From: Patescibacteria group bacterium
Lineage (GTDB): Bacteria > Patescibacteriota > Doudnabacteria > UBA920 > 2-01-FULL-50-11
Assembly: GCA_023485925.1 (NCBI GenBank)
Contig: JAMDAJ010000017.1
Location: 1-15,169, forward strand
Length of the DNA: 15,169 nt
Direction: 5' to 3'
Positions 1 to 5,202 of this stretch are shown here, one piece after another. How positions within the stretch are numbered: the first letter of the stretch is position 1; every line of letters begins with the position of its first letter. The notes beneath the pieces were generated by a model that ran no database searches, was not told where the DNA came from, and was given only the letters and a program-made list of their open reading frames with translations. Made by a program: the position numbers and the translations under genes.

Positions 1-72
1 ATAGTCGGCGGTATTATTTTGCTTGCCGCGATCACTCTACTTTCTTGGGAAAACGTTAGACTTCCAGCTTGA
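1..72 (+). CDS. C-terminal end of a gene cut by the window edge (possible membrane protein)
   Basis: The first frame is open from base 1 to a TGA at 70-72 and encodes 23 residues. A hydrophobic run (IVGGIILLAAITLL) is followed by a short polar tail (SWENVRLPA). That would suit a C-terminal membrane helix of a protein whose body lies upstream of the window. A palindromic repeat begins two bases after the stop, as expected for an element sitting just outside a gene. Frame 3 is also open for about 18 codons but encodes a less plausible sequence. The fragment is too short to name a family. Confidence 0.4.
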   Translation: MVGGIILLAAITLLSWENVRLPA

Positions 73-73
73 T

Positions 74-138
74 GTCATTCTGACGAAGGTCAGAATCCAT
101 GCAAACAAGACTGGATCCTGAATCAAGTTCAGGATGAC
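74..138. repeat. Palindromic dispersed repeat, two-hairpin type
   Basis: Two perfect 8-bp hairpins lie side by side. The first is ATTCTGAC (77-84) with GTCAGAAT (89-96) and loop GAAG. The second is ATCCTGAA (115-122) with TTCAGGAT (128-135) and loop TCAAG. The whole element is closed by an outer inverted repeat, GTCAT (74-78) and ATGAC (134-138). The right half resembles the 'TCCTGAATCAAGTTCAGGATGAC' type of dispersed palindrome that I recall from many bacterial genomes. It fills the gap between the upstream reading frame and the Nudix terminator. No gene is visible inside it. Confidence 0.75.
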
Positions 139-151
139 AAATTAAAAGAAA

Positions 152-173
152 CAAAAAAAGCGCGGCTGCGCTA
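152..173 (-). terminator. Rho-independent terminator of the Nudix gene
   Basis: On the minus strand a 5-bp stem, AGCGC/GCGCT (172-168 with 163-159) with loop AGCC, is followed at once by seven T (159-153) and then GTTTCTTTT. The stem overlaps the TAG stop of the Nudix gene (171-173). The stem is short but GC-rich, and the T-tract makes the assignment reasonable. Confidence 0.65.
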
Positions 174-563
174 GTAGAGGATGTCGAGGATTTCGAGGAG
201 GACCGGCACTGCCATGCTGCGGTGTCGGATTTGGTCGGGGTAGAGCCACTCGAGGTTGACGAGTTCCGCGCTGTGGCGGTTGAGTTCGATTTTGCCCGTG
301 AGTCCGGCCCGGAAAAGATAAAGCATATGGCCGTCGTTAGTCGGCGCACAAGCGCTGACGCGGCCCATCGTGAACTCCGTTACTTGCCCTGCGAGTTCTT
401 CGTTGGCCTCCCGGACAGCCGTGGAGTAAGGGTCTTCGTCACCCTCGGCACGACCCCATGGGGTAGCGAGGTAGCCGTAGTAGGGTTTGTCTGGAACGTT
501 GCGGACGCCGCAGAGGATGCGGCCTTGTCTGTCCTCGATAAGGACACCTGCGAGAATTTTCAT
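171..563 (-). CDS. Nudix hydrolase
   Basis: A 130-residue Nudix-fold protein that should hydrolyse a nucleoside diphosphate linked to another group (a nucleotide, sugar-nucleotide, cofactor or oxidised dNTP) with a divalent metal; the substrate cannot be told. The Nudix box is complete up to its metal ligands: G37-x5-E43-x7-R51-E52-x2-E55-E56. Only the final GU of the consensus is altered. The frame is open upstream to a Met ending at 617. I chose the Met at 563 because GGAGG lies five bases before it (569-573 on the plus strand) and because a promoter at 589-617 would start the transcript near 582, inside the longer version. The length is normal for a single-domain Nudix enzyme. The gene stands alone with its own promoter and terminator, between two palindromic repeats. 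The family is secure; the substrate is unknown. Confidence 0.9.
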   Translation of the reverse strand: MKILAGVLIEDRQGRILCGVRNVPDKPYYGYLATPWGRAEGDEDPYSTAVREANEELAGQVTEFTMGRVSACAPTNDGHMLYLFRAGLTGKIELNRHSAELVNLEWLYPDQIRHRSMAVPVLLEILDILY

Positions 564-588
564 GCGAGCCTCCGTGAGATATCTGGAA

Positions 589-617
589 AACCTAACACTT
601 TTTGCGTCAGCAGTCAA
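589..617 (-). promoter_or_regulatory. Sigma-70-type promoter of the Nudix gene
   Basis: On the minus strand TTGACT (617-612) is followed by a 17-base spacer and TAGGTT (594-589). A TG lies one base before the -10, giving an extended -10. The -35 matches five of six consensus bases; the -10 hexamer itself is weak. The transcript would begin near 582, leaving about 19 bases that contain the GGAGG ribosome-binding site. Confidence 0.5.
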
Positions 618-639
618 GAGGATGGTAAAATGTAGTAGA

Positions 640-724
640 TTGTCATCGTGAGTCCCGGCTTGTCGGAGCGCGGCAATCTCAATAAGGGCAAGATTGCTTC
701 GTCGTAAACTCCTCGCAATGACAA
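640..724. repeat. Palindromic dispersed repeat, 'GCGAGGAG…ACGAAGCAATC' type
   Basis: The outer inverted repeat is TTGTCAT (640-646) with ATGACAA (718-724). Inside is a 7-bp hairpin, GCAATCT (673-679) with AGATTGC (691-697). Read on the minus strand, the right half contains TTGCGAGGAGT and then ACGACGAAGCAATC. That resembles a dispersed palindrome I recall from many unrelated bacteria. It ends nine bases before the start of the PEP-synthase-domain gene and separates it from the Nudix promoter. Confidence 0.75.
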
Positions 725-733
725 GTTAAAGAT

Positions 734-1735
734 ATGATTTTCATCAAAACCTTTAAGCAGATCACCAAAAAAAGTGTTGCCGAGGCAGGGGGCAAGGGCG
801 CGTCTTTGGGCGAAATGACACGGGCCGGCATTCCCGTGCCGCCGGGTTTTGTGGTCCTGTCAGCGGCCTTTGACCGTTTTTTGAAGGAGACCGATTTGAA
901 TACGGAAATCGAAGCGCGTTTGTCAAATGTCAAATACCAAGACATCAATTCCGTTGATCGCGCCTCCAACGAGATCCGGGCGGTTATCGCAAAGGCGAAA
1001 ATGCCGGAGGATTTACAGGAGGAGGTTTTAGACAATTATTACAAACTTTTCGAACGAACCCCCTACCCCCTCTCAATCTCCCCCTCAGGCAGGGGGAGAA
1101 GTGATGGGTTAGTCGCGGTGCGCTCGTCGGCGACGGCGGAAGATTCAAAAGTCGCCTCCTGGGCCGGGGAACTGGAAACTTTCCTCAATACCGACGAGAA
1201 ACGGCTTTTGGCAAACGTCAAAAAATGCTGGTCATCGTTGTTTACGACCCGTGCGATTTTTTACCGGCACGAGAAAAAGTTATTGAAGTCACGCGTCTCG
1301 GTCGCGGTGGTGGTACAGCAAATGGTGCAGAGCGAAATTTCCGGCATCTGTTTTACCGTGCACCCGGTGACGGAAGAAAAAAATCAGCTACTGATCGAGG
1401 CGGGGTACGGTTTGGGAGAGGCCATTGTTTCCGGCTCAATCACGCCGGATAGTTATGTGGTGGATAAAAAGCAGGGGGCGCTTCTTGATATAAACGTGGC
1501 CAGTCAAATCAAGATGCTAATCAAATCGCCGGCGGGCAATAAGTGGGTGGTGGTGAAAAAATCGCAGGCCGAGCTGCAAAAACTTTCCGGCCGGCAGATT
1601 TTGGAGCTAGCTCAAATTTGTCAACGGGTAGAAAAACACTACGGTTTCCCCTGCGATATCGAATGGGCTTTCGCTCGCGGCAAGTTTTATATCACCCAAA
1701 GCCGGCCGATAACGACGTTGAATAAAAAACCGTGA
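734..1735 (+). CDS. Stand-alone PEP synthase / pyruvate phosphate dikinase N-terminal (ATP/pyruvate-binding) domain protein
   Basis: This 333-residue protein is the PPDK_N ATP-grasp-like domain, which in full-length PEP synthase binds ATP and passes a phosphate to a swivelling histidine domain. Visible motifs are the glycine-rich GGKGASLGEM (19-28), the ATP-binding strand VAVRSSATAED (127-137) with WAGELETF (143-150), GICFTVHPV (204-212), EAGYGLGEAIVSG (222-234) and the closing QSRPITTL (322-329). Full PEP synthases have about 790 residues. This chain stops just after the QSRP linker, so the central histidine domain and C-terminal TIM barrel are absent and it cannot catalyse the full reaction alone. 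Residues 109-126 are encoded by a hairpin repeat and sit between the preceding helix and the VAVRSS strand. No clear ribosome-binding site is seen; the start is chosen because MIFIKTFKQI matches the family N-terminus. The partner and role are unknown. Confidence 0.85.
   Translation: MIFIKTFKQITKKSVAEAGGKGASLGEMTRAGIPVPPGFVVLSAAFDRFLKETDLNTEIEARLSNVKYQDINSVDRASNEIRAVIAKAKMPEDLQEEVLDNYYKLFERTPYPLSISPSGRGRSDGLVAVRSSATAEDSKVASWAGELETFLNTDEKRLLANVKKCWSSLFTTRAIFYRHEKKLLKSRVSVAVVVQQMVQSEISGICFTVHPVTEEKNQLLIEAGYGLGEAIVSGSITPDSYVVDKKQGALLDINVASQIKMLIKSPAGNKWVVVKKSQAELQKLSGRQILELAQICQRVEKHYGFPCDIEWAFARGKFYITQSRPITTLNKKP
1058..1111. repeat. Hairpin repeat embedded in the coding sequence
   Basis: A perfect 9-bp stem, TCTCCCCCT (1077-1085) with AGGGGGAGA (1091-1099) and loop CAGGC, is enclosed by AACCC (1058-1062) and GGGTT (1106-1110). 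The C-rich arm followed by a G-rich arm resembles the 'CCCCTC…AGGGGG' element at 4211-4262. It lies in frame in the PEP-synthase-domain gene and encodes TPYPLSISPSGRGRSDGL, a low-complexity stretch not expected at this point in the family. Confidence 0.7.
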
Positions 1736-1749
1736 GAAAGTTCTCACGG
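1721..1749 (-). terminator. Terminator at the convergent junction, shared stop-codon hairpin
   Basis: CCGTGAGAA (1730-1738) pairs perfectly with TTCTCACGG (1741-1749). On the minus strand the hairpin is followed by a TTTTTT run (1729-1724), so it should terminate the leftward gene 1744-2340. On the plus strand there is no T-run after it, so its effect on the PEP-synthase-domain transcript is less certain. Both stop codons, TGA 1733-1735 on the plus strand and TGA 1746-1744 on the minus strand, lie inside the stem. Confidence 0.75.
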
Positions 1750-2340
1750 CGCGCACATGATGGTTTGGAAGTGGAACCGCTCCGGCGGCAATAGGCGCTG
1801 CCCAGAGGGGGCGTTGGCCGCCCAGGCGGAGAACAGCGCTTCGCCGCTGGCCCGAAAGCCGTAGAGCAGGTATTCGAGAGTGCAAGCGCTGACCGGCGGA
1901 CGCTCGGGGAAGTGCAAACGCGTGCCGACCGCGGCCGGCAGACTGGAGTGTGCAAACTCCATTTTTTTGTCGACCAGCAGTTGGACGAGTTTGCTTCCGT
2001 CGGGGAAGGGCCAGACGGTGAAGTGCAAAACCGGTGATAAGGTAGGGTGAGTCTGGAAGGTGGTGCGGCATTGTTCCAGCCAGCTCCAGATCGAGTCGCC
2101 GAAGAGCCAGACCTTGAGAAGCTCGTCGTACTTTGTCAGGCGTTGGACCGCGAGATCGTCAACTTTCACGTCGGCGTCCGTAAGCCCGTCGCCCATCAGC
2201 TCGCGCCTGGTCAAGTCCTGGCATCTCAGATAAAGTCTCCCAACATCGACTTCCACGCCGCTTCGCAGCAATAAAGGGGGAAGTTCGAAAATTTTGTCGC
2301 CGTGACCGGGAATCACGATGTAGCTTGTATTTTCTAACAT
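1744..2340 (-). CDS. Hypothetical protein, 198 residues
   Basis: I do not recognise this protein. It is a soluble-looking chain with no signal peptide or membrane segment. It opens with MLENTSYIVIPGHGDKIFEL, has a Trp-rich centre (VWLFGDSIWSWLEQ, about 76-89) and a C-terminal part rich in Pro, Ala and aromatic residues. Translation is well supported: GGAGG lies four bases before the ATG (2345-2349 on the plus strand), the frame is open over its full length, and a hairpin plus T-run ends it. It is transcribed divergently from rmuC across a 106-bp gap and converges with the PEP-synthase-domain gene. A TAGAAT hexamer in that gap could be its -10, but no good -35 accompanies it. A longer-than-average overlapping frame exists on the other strand but lacks these signals. 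The function is unknown. Confidence 0.7.
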   Translation of the reverse strand: MLENTSYIVIPGHGDKIFELPPLLLRSGVEVDVGRLYLRCQDLTRRELMGDGLTDADVKVDDLAVQRLTKYDELLKVWLFGDSIWSWLEQCRTTFQTHPTLSPVLHFTVWPFPDGSKLVQLLVDKKMEFAHSSLPAAVGTRLHFPERPPVSACTLEYLLYGFRASGEALFSAWAANAPSGQRLLPPERFHFQTIMCAP

Positions 2341-2411
2341 TATGCCTCCGTACTTCTGTTTTGGGCACTTGTGGATATTCTAGAGCATTTTTTTTAAGAG
2401 AAAAAGAGATT

Positions 2412-2440
2412 TCGTCAAGAGGGTGGATTTCTGGTATAAT
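2412..2440 (+). promoter_or_regulatory. Extended -10 promoter of rmuC, probably leaderless
   Basis: A perfect extended -10, TGGTATAAT (2432-2440), is preceded at 17-base spacing by TCGTCA (2412-2417), which matches four of six -35 bases. Only six bases separate TATAAT from the rmuC ATG at 2447. The expected transcription start therefore falls on or next to the start codon and leaves no room for a ribosome-binding site. Confidence 0.7.
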
Positions 2441-2446
2441 TAAACC

Positions 2447-3469
2447 ATGCCAGAAGTCTTTTTGTATGTGGTTATCGCGATTTTGCTTGCGGGTTTCGGC
2501 CTGTTGGCTTACTTTTTGTATGACCTGCGTAAACGCGCCGAGATCCCCACGGATGATGCGGGGATGAAGGTGATGATGGAGTGGATGAAGGAAATCAAGA
2601 CCGGCACGGAAGCGACCCGCGAAGGGATGCAGAAGACGATAAACGAGACCCAAAAGTCCATCAACGAGCGGCTGGATAACGCCGGCCGCGTTATTGCGCA
2701 ATTGACGAAAGAGCTGGGCGGTATCGCGCAGGTGGGGCCGGATATCCGGCGGCTTTCGGAGACTTTGGCCAGTCCCAAACTCCGCGGCAATTTTGGCGAG
2801 GAGATGCTGGAAAATATGCTGGCTTCGGCTTTGCCCAAGGAAGGGTTCGGTATTCAGCATAAGTTCAATAACGGTGAGACGGTAGATGCCATTGTCCGGG
2901 TGGGAGAGAAAATTTTGCCTATCGACAGTAAATTTTCGATGGAAAACTTCCGGCTGTATAAAGAAGCCAAAACGGAAGAAGCGGCCGACGGTTTGAAAAA
3001 AACGTTTTTCAAAGACGTAAAAAAACGAGTAGACGAAATCCACAAAAAATACATTTTACCGCAGGAAAACACCTTTGATTTCGCCCTGATGTATATCCCC
3101 TCCGAAGGAGTGTTTTCCGAAGTGTTGGATGACCTTGCAACTTTAACTTACGCCCGGGATAAAAAAGTGTATTTCGTCAGCCCGAACACCCTGTATCACC
3201 ATCTTCAAATCATTCTTTTATCGCTCCGCGGTCAAAAGATAAACGAGGCGGCGCAGGCGATATTGGCCATGATTTCCGGCATCAAGCAGGAAAGCGATAA
3301 ATTCGGCCGGAACCTGGAAGTGCTGGGTAATCACATCAAGAACGCCGGCAATACTATGGGGACCGTGACGAACGATTTCGTAAAATTAAAGACGAGCATC
3401 TCCAACGCTTCCAGTCTGAAGTTGGAGCCGGCGCAACAAAAAGAACCAAAGGTCGAAAAATTGCTATAG
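2447..3469 (+). CDS. rmuC: DNA recombination protein RmuC
   Basis: A 340-residue RmuC-family protein, a membrane-tethered, nuclease-like protein first linked to limiting inversions at short inverted repeats. Residues 4-25 form one N-terminal membrane helix (VFLYVVIAILLAGFGLLAYF). Residues about 40-110 are a charged, probably coiled-coil stretch. The conserved core follows: RGNFGEEML (113-121), VDAIVRV (146-152), LPIDSKFS (157-164) and LMYIPSEGVFSEV (214-226). The D-S-K motif fits the PD-(D/E)XK-like fold proposed for the family. E. coli RmuC has about 475 residues, so this version has a shorter coiled coil and C-terminus. There is no Shine-Dalgarno, consistent with the leaderless promoter. 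The NYN-domain gene starts 29 bases downstream on the same strand. A protein acting on inverted repeats in a region rich in hairpins is suggestive, but no link is shown. Confidence 0.93.
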   Translation: MPEVFLYVVIAILLAGFGLLAYFLYDLRKRAEIPTDDAGMKVMMEWMKEIKTGTEATREGMQKTINETQKSINERLDNAGRVIAQLTKELGGIAQVGPDIRRLSETLASPKLRGNFGEEMLENMLASALPKEGFGIQHKFNNGETVDAIVRVGEKILPIDSKFSMENFRLYKEAKTEEAADGLKKTFFKDVKKRVDEIHKKYILPQENTFDFALMYIPSEGVFSEVLDDLATLTYARDKKVYFVSPNTLYHHLQIILLSLRGQKINEAAQAILAMISGIKQESDKFGRNLEVLGNHIKNAGNTMGTVTNDFVKLKTSISNASSLKLEPAQQKEPKVEKLL

Positions 3470-3498
3470 TAAATTTTATTGGTAATCTAAAATCATTT

Positions 3499-4011
3499 AT
3501 GCCAAGTTCAAAATATTTGGACCAAAGAGTCGGCGTGTTCGTCGACGTACAAAATTTGTATTATTCGGCCCGAAGTTTGTATAACGCCCGCGTGAATTTT
3601 GCCAACGTGTTAAAGGAGGCGGTGGGCGAAAGGAAACTGGTCCGCGCTATCGCCTATGTCATCCGCGCTTCCATCCCGGAGGAAAAGAATTTTTTCGCCG
3701 CCTTGGAAAAATCCGGCTACGAAGTCAAAGCCAAAGACCTGCAGATCTTCCCCGGCGGCGCAAAAAAGGGCGACTGGGACGTCGGCATCACTATGGATAT
3801 GGTGCAGATGATGAGCAAGCTAGACGCCATCATCATCGCCTCCGGTGACGGCGATTACGAGGACGCCGTGCGCTATCTTAAAGCCAACGGCACGCGGGTC
3901 GAAGCCATCGCCTTCGGCCGTTCCACTTCCAGTAAACTCAAGGACGTCGTCGACGATTTCATCGATCTCGACGACGGACCGCGCAAGTACTTGTTCCCCA
4001 TGCGCAGGTGA
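3499..4011 (+). CDS. NYN domain protein (LabA/DUF88 family), putative RNase
   Basis: This 170-residue protein is a single NYN domain, a PIN-like metal-dependent nuclease fold thought to act on RNA. The acidic residues are in the expected places: VGVFVDVQNLYYSAR (11-25, with D16 and N19), KKGDWDVGITMDMVQM (89-104, with D92, D94 and D100) and IIASGDGDYEDAVRYL (112-127, with D117 and D119). The domain closes with VEAIAFG and a short acidic segment (DDFIDLDDG). There is no added C-terminal OST-HTH domain of the kind some LabA-like proteins carry. It begins 29 bases after rmuC, probably as part of the same transcript, with no clear ribosome-binding site. Its TGA stop forms the first three bases of a small hairpin (4009-4023). 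The family is secure; the substrate is unknown. Confidence 0.9.
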   Translation: MPSSKYLDQRVGVFVDVQNLYYSARSLYNARVNFANVLKEAVGERKLVRAIAYVIRASIPEEKNFFAALEKSGYEVKAKDLQIFPGGAKKGDWDVGITMDMVQMMSKLDAIIIASGDGDYEDAVRYLKANGTRVEAIAFGRSTSSKLKDVVDDFIDLDDGPRKYLFPMRR

Positions 4012-4262
4012 CGCGAAGCGTCATCCCGACACTCGCCTTTGGCGAGCGGAGGGGCCCCCTCTACGATTTATACCATGGGGGCTCCCTGCCTCATCCGTCC
4101 AGCTTTTTTGCAAAAGAGCTGGACACCTTCTCCGCTTAATTTCAACTTTATATTTCTCTCCTGGCAAGGAGAGATGTCAGCCGGAGGCGGGCAGAGAGGT
4201 CGAATCGCTGGAACTCCCCCTCATCCGGCGTGCCGCCCCCTTCCCCCTCAAGGGGGAAGGGG
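4009..4262. repeat. Non-coding array of hairpins between the NYN and HAD genes
   Basis: This stretch carries no credible gene but at least five inverted repeats. They are TGACGC/GCGTCA (4009-4014, 4018-4023), CTCGCC/GGCGAG (4032-4037, 4041-4046), GCCCCC/GGGGGC (4054-4059, 4077-4082), TCCAGCT/AGCTGGA (4098-4104, 4117-4123) with an inner TTTT/AAAA extension, and TCTCTCC/GGAGAGA (4155-4161, 4168-4174). A sixth, the strongest, is listed separately at 4211-4262. None has a proper T-tract, so they do not look like simple terminators. The mosaic resembles several palindromic elements inserted next to or into one another. Short frames across it appear to be accidents of the repeats. Confidence 0.6.
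4211..4262. repeat. C-rich/G-rich palindromic element upstream of the HAD gene
   Basis: CCCCTTCCCCCT (4237-4248) pairs perfectly with AGGGGGAAGGGG (4251-4262) around a two-base loop, preceded by CTCCCCCTCATCCGGCGTGCC. I recall 'CCCCTCATCCG…CCCCTCAAGGGG' as a common dispersed palindrome. It resembles the element inside the PEP-synthase-domain gene at 1058-1111. It ends 45 bases before the HAD start. Confidence 0.7.
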
Positions 4263-4307
4263 ATAAAGAAAGCTATGCGAGAAGGGGAATCTGATTGCAC
4301 AACTCTT

Positions 4308-5015
4308 ATGAAGCCCATCGCGATATTCGATATCGACGGCACGATTTTCCGGTCGAGTCTCACCATTGAGCTTTTTAATCATCTGGTGGCCAAAGGGGTT
4401 TTTGAACCGGGTTTTATGAAGAAGGTCCGGGCTTCCGAAGCCAAGTGGCTGAATCGGCAAGGTCATTACGAGAATTATGTGGTGGATGTGGCCGAAGCGT
4501 ACAAGAAAGCCATCGTCGGGAAAAAAAAGATTGATATTCTCGCCGCGAGCCGCAGGGTCGTTGCCGAGCAGAAGCTGCGCACCTACCGTTATACCAAGCA
4601 TTTGCTGGAGAGTATTCGCGGCCCGTATTTTACAATTGGAATTTCCGGTTCTCCGCTGGAAATCGTTTCGGAGTACAACAAGTTCCTCAAATTCGACAAA
4701 GTTTACGGCTGGGAATTCGGTCTGGACGAAAAGGGCCGATACACAGATGTTGTCTTGCACGTCCCGCCGCAATACAAACGGGAACTTATCGTGCGGTACG
4801 TGCAAAATCACGGGCTATGTTTCAAAAAATCCATCGGCGTGGGCGATACGGAGTCGGATATCGGATTTTTGGAATTGGTCGAACGGCCCATCGCTTTCAA
4901 TCCCAATTCAGTTTTGGCCAGGATCGCCCGCAAAAATAATTGGGCCGTCGTCACCGAGCGAAAAGACCTGGTGTTAGAGTGCAATTTGAAAAAAGTTAAA
5001 ATTTTGAAAGTTTAA
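4308..5015 (+). CDS. HAD-superfamily hydrolase, subfamily IB (SerB-like phosphatase)
   Basis: A 235-residue HAD phosphatase of the IB type, the group that includes phosphoserine phosphatase-like enzymes. All four motifs are present: I, FDIDGT with nucleophile D8 and acid/base D10; II, the serine in ISGSPLEIV (S113); III, the lysine in YKREL (K157); IV, GVGDTESD with D180 and D184. A helical cap lies between motifs I and II (about 18-105). The frame is open upstream to 4230, but that extension encodes repeat-derived sequence (PPPSPSRGKG). I therefore start at the ATG at 4308, where the family N-terminus (MKPIAIFDIDGT) begins. No strong ribosome-binding site is seen. It is a single gene between a hairpin array and a tRNA gene. 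The class is secure; the substrate (a small phosphate ester, possibly phosphoserine or a lipid phosphate) cannot be told. Confidence 0.88.
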   Translation: MKPIAIFDIDGTIFRSSLTIELFNHLVAKGVFEPGFMKKVRASEAKWLNRQGHYENYVVDVAEAYKKAIVGKKKIDILAASRRVVAEQKLRTYRYTKHLLESIRGPYFTIGISGSPLEIVSEYNKFLKFDKVYGWEFGLDEKGRYTDVVLHVPPQYKRELIVRYVQNHGLCFKKSIGVGDTESDIGFLELVERPIAFNPNSVLARIARKNNWAVVTERKDLVLECNLKKVKILKV

Positions 5016-5032
5016 CATAATCTCAAACCACA

Positions 5033-5060
5033 GGGCAGCTCCTTGCCCCGTTAGCTTTTT
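5033..5060 (+). terminator. Possible weak terminator after the HAD gene
   Basis: GGGCA (5033-5037) pairs with TGCCC (5044-5048) around GCTCCT, and five T occur at 5056-5060, seven bases after the stem. The T-run is late and short, so this is a weak candidate. It lies between the HAD stop and the tRNA. Confidence 0.3.
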
Positions 5061-5061
5061 C

Positions 5062-5133
5062 CCTCTCGTCGTTCAATGGATAGGACACAAGTTTCCGGAA
5101 CTTGTAATGTAGGTTCGATTCCTACCGAGAGGA
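5062..5133 (+). tRNA. tRNA-Arg (anticodon CCG)
   Basis: A full cloverleaf can be drawn by eye. The acceptor stem is CCTCTCG (5062-5068) with CGAGAGG (5126-5132), perfectly paired. The D-stem is GTTC/GGAC (5071-5074, 5083-5086) with an eight-base loop. The anticodon stem is CAAGT/ACTTG (5088-5092, 5100-5104) with loop TTCCGGA, which puts CCG at 5095-5097. The variable loop is TAAT. The T-stem is GTAGG/CCTAC with loop TTCGATT. The discriminator is A (5133). The CCA end is not encoded, so it must be added after transcription. The anticodon reads CGG arginine codons. Confidence 0.95.
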
Positions 5134-5136
5134 AAA

Positions 5137-5175
5137 GAGCTGGCGGGGTGAAGTAAGACCGCCAGTTTCCGTTTC
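5137..5175 (+). terminator. Possible terminator downstream of tRNA-Arg
   Basis: CTGGCGG (5140-5146) pairs perfectly with CCGCCAG (5159-5165) around a 12-base loop, followed by TTTCCGTTTC. The stem is GC-rich but the T-run is only three long. It begins four bases past the mature tRNA end and may act in termination or in 3' processing. Confidence 0.45.
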
Positions 5176-5202
5176 ATTCAAAAATTATTAAACTTATTTT
5201 TT

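Noticed and set aside
222..635. Rightward open frame opposite the Nudix gene
   Set aside because: It is the complement of a gene with a complete Nudix box, a strong ribosome-binding site and a terminator on the other strand.
2159..3043. Long leftward open frame (294 codons) across the 5' half of rmuC
   Set aside because: It is antisense to the well-supported rmuC, has no ribosome-binding site, and its sequence shows no domain pattern. It also overlaps the start of the better-signalled gene at 1744-2340.
4009..4262. CRISPR array
   Set aside because: The hairpins have different sequences and no regular repeat-spacer pattern, and no cas gene is present.
3845..4294. Frames crossing the hairpin array after the NYN gene, on both strands
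   Set aside because: They are low-complexity Pro/Arg-rich translations of inverted repeats with no ribosome-binding site.
4230..4307. Longer N-terminus for the HAD protein
   Set aside because: The extra 26 residues come from a palindromic repeat (PPPSPSRGKG), and the family N-terminus begins exactly at the ATG at 4308.
5062..5133. tRNA as an integration site for a mobile element
   Set aside because: I found no direct repeat of the tRNA 3' end nearby and no integrase or phage gene in the window.
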